Of a stretch of DNA of 64,000 nt, positions 1 to 8,971 are shown one piece after another. The translations under genes and the position numbers were made by a program. The notes beneath the pieces were generated by a model, which searched no databases, was not told where the DNA came from, and was given only the letters and a program-made list of their open reading frames with translations. The stretch is from Microvirga rosea (GTDB lineage: Bacteria; Pseudomonadota; Alphaproteobacteria; Rhizobiales; Beijerinckiaceae). Location of the stretch: positions 34,707 to 98,706 of the forward strand of contig NZ_JAJDOP010000010.1 in the NCBI RefSeq assembly GCF_020595095.1, in the 5' to 3' direction. Position 1 is the stretch's first letter; each line of letters begins with the position of its first letter.

Positions 1-504
1 GTCGCCATCGCGGCGCATCCGGATGTGGAGTTCATCAACCACGTGCACCATGCCGGCAACTCCTCGGGCATCGTCGATGGAGCCTCGGCCGTTCTCGTGG
101 GCTCGGAAGAGGGCGGACGCAAGGCGGGTCTGAAGCCCCGCGCCAGGATCCGCTCCTTCGCGTCCATCGGTTCTGACCTCGCCCTCATGCTGACGGGTCC
201 GATCGACGTGTCGGAACTCGCCTTGAAAAAAGCCGGTATGACGAAGGACGACATCGACCTCTTCGAGATCAACGAGGCGTTCTCGGCTGTCGTGCTCCGC
301 TACATCCAGGCCCTTGATCTCGACCCTGCAAAGGTCAACGTGAATGGCGGAGCCATCGCGATGGGACATCCGCTCGGCGCAACCGGCGGGATGATCATCG
401 GCACCGTCCTTGACGAGTTGGAACGGACCGGCAAGCAGACGGCGCTCATCACGCTTTGCGTTGCCGCCGGTATGGGGACCGCCACGGTCATCGAGCGGGT
501 TTGA
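1..504 (+). CDS. Acetyl-CoA C-acyltransferase (thiolase), C-terminal part
   Basis: This is the 3' end of a thiolase gene; the reading frame is open from base 1, so the gene begins outside the window. Thiolases cleave 3-ketoacyl-CoA to acetyl-CoA and a shortened acyl-CoA in beta-oxidation. The visible 167 residues carry the C-terminal thiolase signatures: the NEAF motif, the [14 protein letters not shown] block with the catalytic histidine, and a CVAAGMG segment with the second catalytic cysteine. The stop lies 16 bases before the start of the hydratase/dehydrogenase gene, so the two almost certainly form a fadA-fadB/J-type operon. The nucleophilic cysteine of the N-terminal half is not in the window. 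The family assignment is firm; chain-length preference cannot be read from sequence. Confidence 0.93.
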   Translation, partial: VAIAAHPDVEFINHVHHAGNSSGIVDGASAVLVGSEEGGRKAGLKPRARIRSFASIGSDLALMLTGPIDVSELALKKAGMTKDDIDLFEINEAFSAVVLRYIQALDLDPAKVNVNGGAIAMGHPLGATGGMIIGTVLDELERTGKQTALITLCVAAGMGTATVIERV

Positions 505-519
505 GGCTGAGAGGACGAC

Positions 520-2727
520 ATGACGAACTTCAACAATTTTCGCTTCGAAGTCGACGGTGACGGGATCGCGGTCGCGACTTGGGACATGCCCGGCCGTTCC
601 ATGAACGTCATCACCACCGAGGTGATGGGAGAGCTCTCCGCGATCATCGAAACGGTCGCCAATGATGCGGCCATCAAAGGCTGCGTCGTCACATCCGGCA
701 AAGACAGCTTTTCCGGCGGTGCCGACCTGGGGATGCTCCAGGAGTCCAAGACCCAGTTCGAAAAGCTCGCCAAGGAGAAGGGCCCCGAAGAGGCGATGAA
801 AGCCTTTTTCGAGGAGTCCCGACGCCTGTCGTTGCTCTACCGTCGCCTGGAGACCAGCGGAAAGCCCTTCGTGGCCGCCATTCATGGCGTCTGCCTCGGC
901 GGAGCCTTCGAGCTGGCGCTCGCCTGTCATCATCGCGTGCTGTCCGATGTGGATGCGACCCGCGTGGGACTTCCCGAGATCAAGGTCGGTCTTTTCCCCG
1001 GCGCGGGCGGCACCCAGCGCGTGGCTCGCCTGATGCAGACGGGCGATGCCTTGCAGATGCTGCTGAAGGGCGACCAGATCCGCCCCCTCATGGCGCGCAA
1101 CATGGGCCTCGTTCATCAGGTCGTGCCGCGCGATCAGCTCGTTCAGGCCGGCAAGGACTGGATCAAAGGCGGAGGATCCGCCGAGGCGCCGTGGGATCAG
1201 AAGGGTTTCAAGCTTCCCTCCAATAAGGTTTATACGCCGGCAGGCATGCAGATCTGGCCACCCGCGAACGCCATCTACCGCCGCGAAACCCAGGACAACT
1301 ATCCGGCCGCCCGGGCAATCCTCGAAGCGGTCTATCAGGGGCTCCAGCTCCCGATGGATCAGGCTCTGAGGGTTGAATCGCGCTTCTTTGCCAAGATCCT
1401 GCGCTCGAAGGAGGCGGCGGCGATGATCCGCACCTTCTTCCTGTCGATGCAGGAGCTGAACAAGGGAGCGCGCCGTCCGAAGAATGTACCGCCGACAAGC
1501 CTGAAGAAGGTCGGCGTCGTGGGAGCCGGCTTCATGGGCGCCAGCATCGCCTATGTGACGGCCAATGCCGGCATGGAGGTTGTGCTGATCGACCGGGACA
1601 CCGAGGCGGCCGAGAAGGGCAAGGCCCACTCTCACAAGCTGATGACCGATCAGATCATGAAGGGGCGCGCCAAGACGGCGGACCGGGATGCGCTTCTCGC
1701 ACGCATCAAGGCGTCAGCGGATTACAACGATCTGAAGGATTGCGACCTCGTCGTCGAGGCCGTGTTCGAGGATCCCAAGGTGAAGGCGGACGTGATCCAG
1801 AAGGTCGAGGCGGTCATCCCTGCGGATTGCATCTTCGCCTCGAACACGTCGACCCTGCCGATCAGCAGCCTGGCCAAGACCTCGAAGCGGCCCGACGAGT
1901 TCATCGGCATCCACTTCTTCTCGCCCGTCGAGAAGATGATGCTGGTCGAGGTGATCCTCGGCAAGCAGACGGGCGACAAGGCGCTCGCGGCGGCGCTCGA
2001 CTTCGTGCGGGCCATCAAGAAGACGCCGATCGCGGTCAACGATTCTCGCGGCTTCTTCGCCAATCGCTGCGTGCTCGGTTACATCCTTGAAGGACACCTG
2101 ATGTTCCTCGAGGGCGTGCCGCCCGCGATGATCGAGAATGCGGGAAAGCAGGCCGGGATGCCGGTGGGGCCCCTTTCGCTGAACGACGAGGTGGGTGTCG
2201 ATCTCGGCCTGAAGATCCTGCGGGCCACCAAGGAGCAGCTCGGCGAGGCCGCCATCGTGCCGGCGCAGGAGCAACTCCTGACGGAGCTCGTGGACAAGGG
2301 CGGCCGCCTGGGGCGCAAGAACCGGAAAGGCTTCTACGATTATCCGGAGAATGGCCCGAAGCGACTCTGGCCCGGCCTCAAGGAGCTACAGCCGAAGCAC
2401 CTCGACGCCGAGACCCTGGATATGCAGGAGCTGAAGAAGCGCTTGCTCGTGACCCAGGCGCTCGAAGCGGCCCGCACGGTGGAGGAGGGCGTCATCACCG
2501 ATCCCCGCGAGGCGGATGTCGGCTCCATCCTCGGATTCGGCTTCGCCCCGTACACGGGCGGCGTTCTCTCCTATATCGACTTCATGGGAGCCAAAGCCTT
2601 CGTGGATCTATGCCGGGACCTGCAGGCGAAGTACGGCGACCGCTTCGCTCCGCCGAAGATCCTGCTCGATATGGCGGCGTCCGGGGAAACATTCTACGGA
2701 CAGGCCGAGGCCAGGAAGGCAGCCTGA
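520..2727 (+). CDS. 3-hydroxyacyl-CoA dehydrogenase / enoyl-CoA hydratase (FadB/FadJ type)
   Basis: A 735-residue bifunctional beta-oxidation enzyme. The N-terminal part (about residues 1-200) is a crotonase domain with the oxyanion-hole segment SGGADLGML, and glutamates in [14 protein letters not shown] and [14 protein letters not shown]. About residue 328 onward is the NAD-binding Rossmann motif [14 protein letters not shown]. This is followed by [18 protein letters not shown] with the catalytic histidine, and two C-terminal 3-hydroxyacyl-CoA dehydrogenase helical domains. It hydrates trans-2-enoyl-CoA and oxidises the L-3-hydroxyacyl-CoA, delivering substrate to the thiolase encoded just upstream. 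Length and domain order are those of alpha subunits of the trifunctional complex. The ATG at 520 follows a GAGAGGACG stretch that serves as ribosome binding site. Whether it corresponds to FadB or FadJ cannot be settled here. Confidence 0.95.
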   Translation: MTNFNNFRFEVDGDGIAVATWDMPGRSMNVITTEVMGELSAIIETVANDAAIKGCVVTSGKDSFSGGADLGMLQESKTQFEKLAKEKGPEEAMKAFFEESRRLSLLYRRLETSGKPFVAAIHGVCLGGAFELALACHHRVLSDVDATRVGLPEIKVGLFPGAGGTQRVARLMQTGDALQMLLKGDQIRPLMARNMGLVHQVVPRDQLVQAGKDWIKGGGSAEAPWDQKGFKLPSNKVYTPAGMQIWPPANAIYRRETQDNYPAARAILEAVYQGLQLPMDQALRVESRFFAKILRSKEAAAMIRTFFLSMQELNKGARRPKNVPPTSLKKVGVVGAGFMGASIAYVTANAGMEVVLIDRDTEAAEKGKAHSHKLMTDQIMKGRAKTADRDALLARIKASADYNDLKDCDLVVEAVFEDPKVKADVIQKVEAVIPADCIFASNTSTLPISSLAKTSKRPDEFIGIHFFSPVEKMMLVEVILGKQTGDKALAAALDFVRAIKKTPIAVNDSRGFFANRCVLGYILEGHLMFLEGVPPAMIENAGKQAGMPVGPLSLNDEVGVDLGLKILRATKEQLGEAAIVPAQEQLLTELVDKGGRLGRKNRKGFYDYPENGPKRLWPGLKELQPKHLDAETLDMQELKKRLLVTQALEAARTVEEGVITDPREADVGSILGFGFAPYTGGVLSYIDFMGAKAFVDLCRDLQAKYGDRFAPPKILLDMAASGETFYGQAEARKAA

Positions 2728-2756
2728 ATTTCCTCGCCGTTTGGAGAGGTTCGGTA

Positions 2757-2802
2757 AGGAATGGACATGGTAGGCTCCCAATGCCCGTGCATGTCCATTC
2801 CT
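2757..2802. terminator. 13-bp perfect inverted repeat between the beta-oxidation operon and dinB-like gene
   Basis: Bases 2757-2769 (AGGAATGGACATG) are repeated as a perfect inverted copy at 2790-2802, with a 20-base loop. It begins 30 bases after the hydratase/dehydrogenase stop and ends 36 bases before the next start. A transcript would form a long hairpin, but no run of T follows on either strand. It may therefore be a factor-assisted terminator, an RNA processing site or a regulator-binding site. The structure is certain; its role is inferred. Confidence 0.5.
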
Positions 2803-2837
2803 GATCCGTCTTCACATCGATTGCGAGAGAATGTGCG

Positions 2838-3347
2838 ATGAAACCGTACTTTGCCATGCTGGCTGCCTATAACGCATGGTGCAACCAGCGCCTCTATGAT
2901 GTCGTCGCCGGCCTTTCCAGCGAAGAATACAAGGCCGATCGCGGCGCGTTCTTCAAATCGATCCATGGCACGTTCAACCATCTTCTCGTGGCGGATCGCA
3001 TCTGGATGAAGCGTTTCACCGGGAAGGGGGAGGCGCCCTCCCGCCTGGACGAGATCCTGTTCGAGGAGTTCGGCTCTCTCAGGGACGCGCGTTGGAAAGA
3101 GGATGAGCGTATCCTGAGCTATGTGGACGGCCTGTCGGACGCCGATCTCACGGCACGGCTCCAATACAGCGCTCTCAGCAACCCGAAACTCATTGAGCAG
3201 CCGCTGGCGTCGGTCCTGCTTCATTTCTTCAATCATCAGACGCACCATCGCGGCCAAGCGCATGCGCTCGTCACGAGCCTGGGCCACGAAGCGCCATCGC
3301 TGGACCTTGCCCTCTTCCAGCGTATCAGCGGCATGGGAATGCAATGA
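2838..3347 (+). CDS. DinB family protein
   Basis: A 169-residue protein of the DinB/YfiT four-helix-bundle superfamily. The metal-binding histidine triad is visible as a histidine in the first third (GTFNHLLVADRIW) and the pair in HFFNHQTHHRGQAHAL. The family usually binds a divalent metal, and many members act as thiol-dependent transferases or have no assigned role; the DNA-damage link in the name is historical. Its stop overlaps the start of the next gene by four bases (ATGA), so the two are translationally coupled. Start ATG 2838 gives the usual family length. The family call is firm; substrate and function are unknown. Confidence 0.88.
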   Translation: MKPYFAMLAAYNAWCNQRLYDVVAGLSSEEYKADRGAFFKSIHGTFNHLLVADRIWMKRFTGKGEAPSRLDEILFEEFGSLRDARWKEDERILSYVDGLSDADLTARLQYSALSNPKLIEQPLASVLLHFFNHQTHHRGQAHALVTSLGHEAPSLDLALFQRISGMGMQ

Positions 3348-3892
3348 ATCTCTGGCTGCGTGTCCTGCACCTCATCATCGCCTCGTTCTTCCGCCCGAAG
3401 CTCGATCCGGTGCATGACGTGTCGCGCCTTTCCTTTCGGGTCTGGCCGCATGACCTCGATACCTCGCTCCATATGAACAACGGGCGTTACTGGACCCTGA
3501 TGGATCTCGGGCGCACCGACATCATGATCCGTTCGGATCTGTGGCGGACCATCGCAAGGAACCGCTGGGTCCCGGTGGTCAGCGCCGGGAAGATCCGCTT
3601 TCGACGGGAACTGAGGCTGTTCCAGCCCTTCGCCCTTGAAACCCGCATTGTCACCTGGGCGGAAACCTGGGTGGTGATGGAGCATCGTCTCATCTCGAAA
3701 TCCCGGGACGGCAGCCCGGTCATCAATGCCATCGCGCTCGTTCGCGCCGGGATTTATGACAGGCGGGCGAGGAGCTTCGTCCCGGTTGACCGGCTGTTCG
3801 AGGCCGTGGGCTTGCGGGCCGAGCCTCCCGAGCCCTCGCCGGAGGTCGCAGCCTTCCTGGCTGCCGAAGAGGCGTTGAAGAACGCGGCTTGA
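3344..3892 (+). CDS. Acyl-CoA thioesterase-like hotdog protein (THEM6 type)
   Basis: A 182-residue protein. It begins with a hydrophobic helix (WLRVLHLIIASFF) that may anchor it to the membrane. A hotdog-fold thioesterase region follows, with the family pattern WPHDLDTSLHMNNGRYWTLMDLGR, in which an aspartate and the HMNN block form the catalytic/CoA-binding helix start. The segment VSAGKIRFRRELRLFQPF is the typical central strand. The start overlaps the stop of the DinB-family gene. Members hydrolyse acyl-CoA thioesters, which fits the nearby beta-oxidation genes. The specific substrate is not predictable. Confidence 0.85.
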   Translation: MNLWLRVLHLIIASFFRPKLDPVHDVSRLSFRVWPHDLDTSLHMNNGRYWTLMDLGRTDIMIRSDLWRTIARNRWVPVVSAGKIRFRRELRLFQPFALETRIVTWAETWVVMEHRLISKSRDGSPVINAIALVRAGIYDRRARSFVPVDRLFEAVGLRAEPPEPSPEVAAFLAAEEALKNAA

Positions 3893-3949
3893 TCCTGACC
3901 GTCGCCGTTGTAGCTTGCATATTCTTGCCGCAACCGTGAAGACGATTCG

Positions 3950-4579
3950 ATGCCCCGTACCATCGACTACTATTTCTCCCTGATGAGCCCATGGGCCTAT
4001 ATCGGCCACAAGCCCTTCATGGAAATCGCTCGCCGTCACGGGATCGAGGTCAATTACAAGCCCGTTTTCTTGGGGAGGGTCTTCTCCGAGACCGGGGGCC
4101 TCCCGCTGGCCAAGCGACATCCAGCGCGGCAGCGCTATCGCCTCGTCGAGCTCCAGCGCTGGCGTGAGAAGCGGGGGCTGACCTTCAACATCAAGCCGAA
4201 ATTCTGGCCCTTCGAGGTCAATCTCGCGGACCGGTTCGTGATCGCCGTGACGGTTTCCGGCAAGGATGCGGATCCCTTCCTCCGGCGGGCCTTCGCGGCC
4301 CTGTGGGAGGAGGAGCGGGATTTGGGCGATCCTCTGGTTCTCGCCGAGATCGCGGAGGCAGCCGGTCTCGATTCATCGTCTCTCATGGATATCGCGACAG
4401 GGAGCACCACCGAGGCAATCTATGCCCTCAACCTCGAGAATGCCGTGGGCGGCGATGTTTTCGGATCTCCCGCCTATGTGCTGGACGGCGAGGTGTTCTG
4501 GGGACAGGACCGGCTCGACCTGCTCGATGATGCGCTCACGAGCGGCCGGTCTCCCTACCGGCCCGAAGTGACAGGGTAG
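3950..4579 (+). CDS. 2-hydroxychromene-2-carboxylate isomerase family protein
   Basis: A 209-residue DsbA/kappa-class glutathione transferase-fold protein. The N-terminus IDYYFSLMSPWAYIG has the serine that replaces the CXXC cysteine in this family. The C-terminal VFGSPAYVLDGEVFWGQDRLDLL holds the cis-proline region and the typical end motif. Characterised members isomerise 2-hydroxychromene-2-carboxylate with glutathione during naphthalene breakdown, but most copies in alphaproteobacteria lie outside such pathways, as here. It ends two bases before the next start (stop 4577-4579, ATG 4582), suggesting co-transcription. The family is sure; the physiological substrate is not. Confidence 0.87.
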   Translation: MPRTIDYYFSLMSPWAYIGHKPFMEIARRHGIEVNYKPVFLGRVFSETGGLPLAKRHPARQRYRLVELQRWREKRGLTFNIKPKFWPFEVNLADRFVIAVTVSGKDADPFLRRAFAALWEEERDLGDPLVLAEIAEAAGLDSSSLMDIATGSTTEAIYALNLENAVGGDVFGSPAYVLDGEVFWGQDRLDLLDDALTSGRSPYRPEVTG

Positions 4580-4581
4580 GA

Positions 4582-5373
4582 ATGCGGCTCCACAAACCGC
4601 TGGCCGTCTTCGACGCAGGGCTCGGCAGCTATGCCGCCGTTTGCCTGCTGCGGGAGGCGTATCCCGAGCAGGATCTTCTTTATCTCGCGGACCGGGCGAG
4701 CTTTCCCTATGGCGGCAAGAGCCGCGCCGACTTGGCGGCTACGGTCGGAAAAGCCATTGCCTATCTGGAGACCTTCGACCCTTGCGCCGTCGTCCTGGCG
4801 TCGAACGCACCGACCGTCGTCGCGTTCGACCTGCTGCAGGCCGGGGCGACGAGACCGCTCTTCGGAGTATATCCGCCGGTCGCGGAGGCGCTGCGTGTCT
4901 CCACCTCGAAGCACATTGCTGTTCTGGGCGTCCGGTCGATGGTGGAGAGTCCCGAAATCCGCCGGTTCATCAGCGAGAGCGGAAAAGGGCAGGGCACAGT
5001 TCATGCTGTCGATGCATCGGATCTTGTCGCCCTTGTGGAGAGCGCGGTTTTCCTCAACGACAGAATGGGGACGCAAGACAAGGTTTCGCGCTTCGTGGAG
5101 CGCTTGAGGCGCGACCATTCCGCCATCGATGTGATGACGCTCTCCTCGACCCATCTTCCCTGGCTGTCCGATTATTTTCATACGGCCGCGCCGGACGTAA
5201 CCTTCCTCGATCCCGCTGCTTCCCTCGTGGACGTCCTGAAGCCTCATGTCACGCCCGGGACCGGACGGATCGAAGGGCAGGTGACGGAGAACGAGCGTTA
5301 TCCGTTCGAGGCTTTCGTTCGCATGCTGGACACCCTCGACATCCGTATCCCTGTGCGCCGCGTCAGTTTCTGA
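4582..5373 (+). CDS. Glutamate/aspartate racemase-family protein lacking both catalytic cysteines
   Basis: A 263-residue protein collinear with glutamate racemase MurI: AVFDAGLGSY (FDSGxGG motif, Asp11 kept), LADRASFPYGGKSRADL (the DxxxxPYG motif), then VVLASNAPTVVAF and VMTLSSTHLPWL. In MurI the last two motifs are ACNTAT and LGCTHYP and carry the two catalytic cysteines. Here both positions are serine (Ser74 and Ser189). The fold and binding elements remain, but the standard two-base racemisation chemistry should be lost or altered. It follows the isomerase gene by two bases and is convergent with the hybrid kinase. It could be a binding or regulatory protein, or a racemase-fold enzyme with another reaction. 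It is unlikely to supply D-glutamate for cell wall synthesis. Confidence 0.85.
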   Translation: MRLHKPLAVFDAGLGSYAAVCLLREAYPEQDLLYLADRASFPYGGKSRADLAATVGKAIAYLETFDPCAVVLASNAPTVVAFDLLQAGATRPLFGVYPPVAEALRVSTSKHIAVLGVRSMVESPEIRRFISESGKGQGTVHAVDASDLVALVESAVFLNDRMGTQDKVSRFVERLRRDHSAIDVMTLSSTHLPWLSDYFHTAAPDVTFLDPAASLVDVLKPHVTPGTGRIEGQVTENERYPFEAFVRMLDTLDIRIPVRRVSF

Positions 5374-5388
5374 CGCGGGCTCGCGGAT

Positions 5389-8300
5389 TTACTCCGCGGC
5401 CACGCGGGTGGCGCGCCACTGGGTGAGGAGCGCCCGAAGGGCCGCGGGCTTCACCGGCTTGTTGAGGACATGGACATGCATGGCCGCCGCCGCATCCCGG
5501 ACGACGGGCGTGCGATCCGCCGTCACGAGAACGGCGGGAGTATCGACCTGGGTTTTCCAGCGAAGAGCTTTGATCAGGTCGAGGCCGTCGCCCTCGTCCA
5601 GGTGATAATCGGCGATGATCACATCCGGGTTGGCTCGGTGGGCTTTGATGACGCTCTGCGCCGTGTCGAGGTCGGACGCGGTCCAAACATCGCAGCCCCA
5701 ATTGGTCAGGAGCAGGCGCATTCCTTCCAGAATGGCGGGCTCATTGTCGATCACGAGTACGCTTAGCTTCGACAAAGCCGTGACCGGTGTCGCCGGGGCT
5801 TCAGGTGCCGCATGGGATGCCGGGAGAGCTGCCACGACCGGTACTTCGACGCGAAACACGGACCCGCGGCCCGCCTCGGATTTCAGCGTAACGGGATGGG
5901 ACAGAACGCGTCCGAGCCGCTCGACGATCGAGAGGCCGAGCCCGAGGCCTCGGGCGACCTTGGCGCCCTGGTCGAGCCGCTGGAACTCCCGGAAGACGAT
6001 CCTCTGCTTCGAGGGCGGTATGCCGAGCCCCGTATCCCAGATTTCGAGGATCAGATGCGTTCCGCGCCTGCGCCCGCCGACCAGAACGCGTCCGCCGGGC
6101 GTATATTTGATGGCGTTCGAGATCAGGTTCTGCAGCAGGCGCCGCAGGAGACGGCGATCCGACCGGACCGTCAGGGCGGACGGGACGAACGTGAGGGTCA
6201 GGCCCTTCTCGCGGGCGATGGGGTCGAATTCCCGCTGCAACTGACGGAAGAGCTCGTCGACCCGGAAGCTCGACCATTGCGGCTTCATGGCGCCGGTATC
6301 GAGGCGGGAAATATCGAGGAGGGCTGTCAGGATCTCCTCGACCGCGTCGAGCGATGCGTCGATGTTCTCGGCAAGAGTCGCATCTCCTGCCTCCTTATCC
6401 CGCTCGACCAGGGACGTTGCGTAGAGCCGCGCCGCATTGAGCGGTTGAAGGATGTCGTGGGAGGCTGCAGCGAGGAAGCGTGTCTTGGAAACGTTCGCCT
6501 CGTCGGCCTCCGCCTTTGCTTGAGTGAGGGCTTCGTTGAGGAGGGTCAATTCCTCGGTGCGTTCCCGGACTCTCTGTTCGAGAGTCTCGTTGGCGCGACG
6601 GCTTTCTTCTTCCACCGCCACCGTCTCGGTGACATCCGTGTAGGTGGTCACGAGACCTCCGTCCGGCAGTGGATTGGAGCGGATCTCGATCACCTTGCCC
6701 GACGGATAAAGCTTCAGGCGCACCGGTTCGAGATCGTGCAGGAAGGAATGGATGCGCGCCTCGACGAGATCGTCGAAGGTGCCTGGGCCATAGGATCCCC
6801 GCTCCGCATTGAACCGGATGATGCTGTCCATGCCGACGCCGATCCGCACCAGATTGGGAGGCAAGTCGTAGAGATCCACAAAGGCCTGGTTCCAGGCCAG
6901 GAGCCTCAAGTCGCGATCAAGAACCGTAATCCCCTGTTTGGCGTAGTTGATCGCGTGTTGAAGCAGGTCACGGCTGTGTTGGATCGCCGCGGATGCATCG
7001 TCGAGCAGCTTCAAGGCCGCCTTGGTCGAAACCGTTCTCCGGCGCAGAACGAGGGAAAGGGCCAGTCGTGACGAAGCAGTGCCGATGGCCGAAGCCAGCA
7101 GATGCTCCGCGTAACGCAGCAGGTGGATATCCGCTTCCGCCCGCAGGTCGAGCCTTTGGCCTCGGCTATGGGCGAAACCTTCAAAGGAACGGCTCGTGCG
7201 TTCCTCGCCGAGATACCGTGCTACGGCCGCACGCAACTCCTCGATCGTGATGCTGGGGCGAAACAGCCGAAAGCTCGGGGCCGCGGAATGATCGGCCTCG
7301 CCTACGAAGACGATGGCCTGAATGCGCTCCAGGGCCGTGACCGGACGCCAGAGCGAAAAAGCCACGTAAGTGATGATGTTGAGCGTCAGGCTCCAGACGA
7401 CCCCGTGGGTCAGCTGGGGCAGATCCACGCCGAACAAAGCCGTCGGTTTGAGCGCGACAATTCCGAAGGGACCCGTCACCACCACGTCCGACCAGAAGAC
7501 CCCGTCCCAGACCAGGCTCGGCAACAGGAGCGTATAGGCCCAGGTGAGAAAGCCCACGGTGAGGCCGACCGTGGCACCGAGCGCCGTTCCGCGGGACCAG
7601 ATCAGGCCGCCGAGAAAGGCAGGAGCGATCTGTGCGATCGCCGCGAAGGACAAGAGGCCGATCGCCGCCAGGGCCGCGTCGCCGGAGGCTCGATAATAAG
7701 CATAGGCAAGCAGGATCACGACGACGATGGAGATGCGGCGTATGCCGAGCACGAAGCTGCCGAGATCCATCCCCGCGAAGGCACGCCGGCGCAGGACGAT
7801 GGGCATGATGAGGTGGTTCGAGATCATCACCGCAACCGCAACCGAATCGACGATCACCATGGCGGTTGCGGCGGAGAAGCCACCCAGAAACGCGATGATC
7901 GCCGTCTTTCCGGCCCCGTCGAAGAGCGGCAGCGCCAGGACCGTCATGTCCCGGTCGACCGTGCCTTCCGGAAACACCGCGAGTCCGCCGAGAGCGATGG
8001 GAATGACGAAGATGTTGATGGCGATCAGGTAGACGGGAAAAAGCCATGCGGCCCGCTTCACGTCCTCGATGGCGCGGTTCTCGACCACCGTCATGTGAAA
8101 CTGGCGCGGCAACAGGAGGGCTGCGCAGCTCGAAAGCAGGATCAGGGTGATATAGCTGCCAAAGCCCGAGGTGCGCCCAAGCATGCTGGCGCTGATGTCT
8201 TGCGCATGAAGCCTGCTGACGATGGCGTCATAGCCACCGAACATGAAGAAGGTCACATAGGCGCCGACCAGCAGAAAAGCCGCGAGCTTCACCACCGACT

Positions 8301-8898
8301 CGACCGAGATCGCCATCATCAGCCCGTCCTGGTGTTCCGTCGCGTCCGTGTGGCGCGTCCCGAAGGCCACCGCAAATCCAGCCAGAACCAGCGCGACCCC
8401 GAGGGCCAGATCGCCGAAGATCGGGACACTTTGCGGCGTGAAACCGCTCGCGGCCTTGAGAAAGACGTCCAGCGAGGAGGAGACGGCCTTGAGCTGCAGG
8501 GCGATGTAGGGAATCGAGCCGACGAGGGCGATAAGGCTTACCAGAGCCGCCACCCGTTCACTCTTGCCGTACCGGGCCGCGACGAAGTCGGCGATCGAGG
8601 AAATATTCTGCGTCTTCGCAATGCGCACGACCCGCGAAACGAGGAGGTGCCCGAAGCCGATCACAAGGATGGGGCCGATATAGATGGTCAGGAAGTCGAA
8701 GCCCGAATGGCTCGCAAGTCCCACCGAGCCGAAGAACGTCCAGGAGGTGCAATAAACGCCGAGAGACAGGGCCGCGATGGTGGAGCGCGCCCTGCCTTGG
8801 ACGATCTTGCGCCCACCGTTGTCGCCCCAATAGGCGACAGCGAAGAGGAGGCAGAGATAGACCAGGGCCGATAGGATTACCGCCCAACTGGCGACCAT
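5389..8898 (-). CDS. SSS-transporter-like hybrid sensor histidine kinase/response regulator
   Basis: A 1169-residue membrane sensor. Residues about 1-500 are a sodium:solute symporter-like module with roughly a dozen hydrophobic segments (for example YCTSWTFFGSVGLASHSGF). A PAS domain follows at about 655-760 (GITVLDRDLRLLAWNQAF), then a coiled coil. The dimerisation/phosphoacceptor box FLAAASHDILQPLNAARL has the histidine at residue 814. An ATPase domain (N, G1, G2 boxes; DTGLGIP) comes next, and a C-terminal receiver (VLVIDNEPAILEGM) has the phosphoacceptor aspartate at 1097 (IIADYHLDEGDG). The architecture matches CbrA/CrbS-type kinases that tune carbon use. The partner regulator is not adjacent. 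A single receiver at the end suggests a phosphorelay or feedback role. Confidence 0.93.
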   Translation of the reverse strand: MVASWAVILSALVYLCLLFAVAYWGDNGGRKIVQGRARSTIAALSLGVYCTSWTFFGSVGLASHSGFDFLTIYIGPILVIGFGHLLVSRVVRIAKTQNISSIADFVAARYGKSERVAALVSLIALVGSIPYIALQLKAVSSSLDVFLKAASGFTPQSVPIFGDLALGVALVLAGFAVAFGTRHTDATEHQDGLMMAISVESVVKLAAFLLVGAYVTFFMFGGYDAIVSRLHAQDISASMLGRTSGFGSYITLILLSSCAALLLPRQFHMTVVENRAIEDVKRAAWLFPVYLIAINIFVIPIALGGLAVFPEGTVDRDMTVLALPLFDGAGKTAIIAFLGGFSAATAMVIVDSVAVAVMISNHLIMPIVLRRRAFAGMDLGSFVLGIRRISIVVVILLAYAYYRASGDAALAAIGLLSFAAIAQIAPAFLGGLIWSRGTALGATVGLTVGFLTWAYTLLLPSLVWDGVFWSDVVVTGPFGIVALKPTALFGVDLPQLTHGVVWSLTLNIITYVAFSLWRPVTALERIQAIVFVGEADHSAAPSFRLFRPSITIEELRAAVARYLGEERTSRSFEGFAHSRGQRLDLRAEADIHLLRYAEHLLASAIGTASSRLALSLVLRRRTVSTKAALKLLDDASAAIQHSRDLLQHAINYAKQGITVLDRDLRLLAWNQAFVDLYDLPPNLVRIGVGMDSIIRFNAERGSYGPGTFDDLVEARIHSFLHDLEPVRLKLYPSGKVIEIRSNPLPDGGLVTTYTDVTETVAVEEESRRANETLEQRVRERTEELTLLNEALTQAKAEADEANVSKTRFLAAASHDILQPLNAARLYATSLVERDKEAGDATLAENIDASLDAVEEILTALLDISRLDTGAMKPQWSSFRVDELFRQLQREFDPIAREKGLTLTFVPSALTVRSDRRLLRRLLQNLISNAIKYTPGGRVLVGGRRRGTHLILEIWDTGLGIPPSKQRIVFREFQRLDQGAKVARGLGLGLSIVERLGRVLSHPVTLKSEAGRGSVFRVEVPVVAALPASHAAPEAPATPVTALSKLSVLVIDNEPAILEGMRLLLTNWGCDVWTASDLDTAQSVIKAHRANPDVIIADYHLDEGDGLDLIKALRWKTQVDTPAVLVTADRTPVVRDAAAAMHVHVLNKPVKPAALRALLTQWRATRVAAE

Positions 8899-8971
8899 GT
8901 GCGAGGATCCTCGTGAGAGCAGGAGCTAGGTTTACCGCCTTGCTCCAGGGATTGCCACTGCTTCACAAGGC

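Noticed and set aside
7102..8874. 590-codon open frame on the plus strand
   Set aside because: It lies opposite the hybrid kinase gene. Its product is rich in Arg, Asp, Glu and Gly with no domain, typical of antisense frames in GC-rich DNA.
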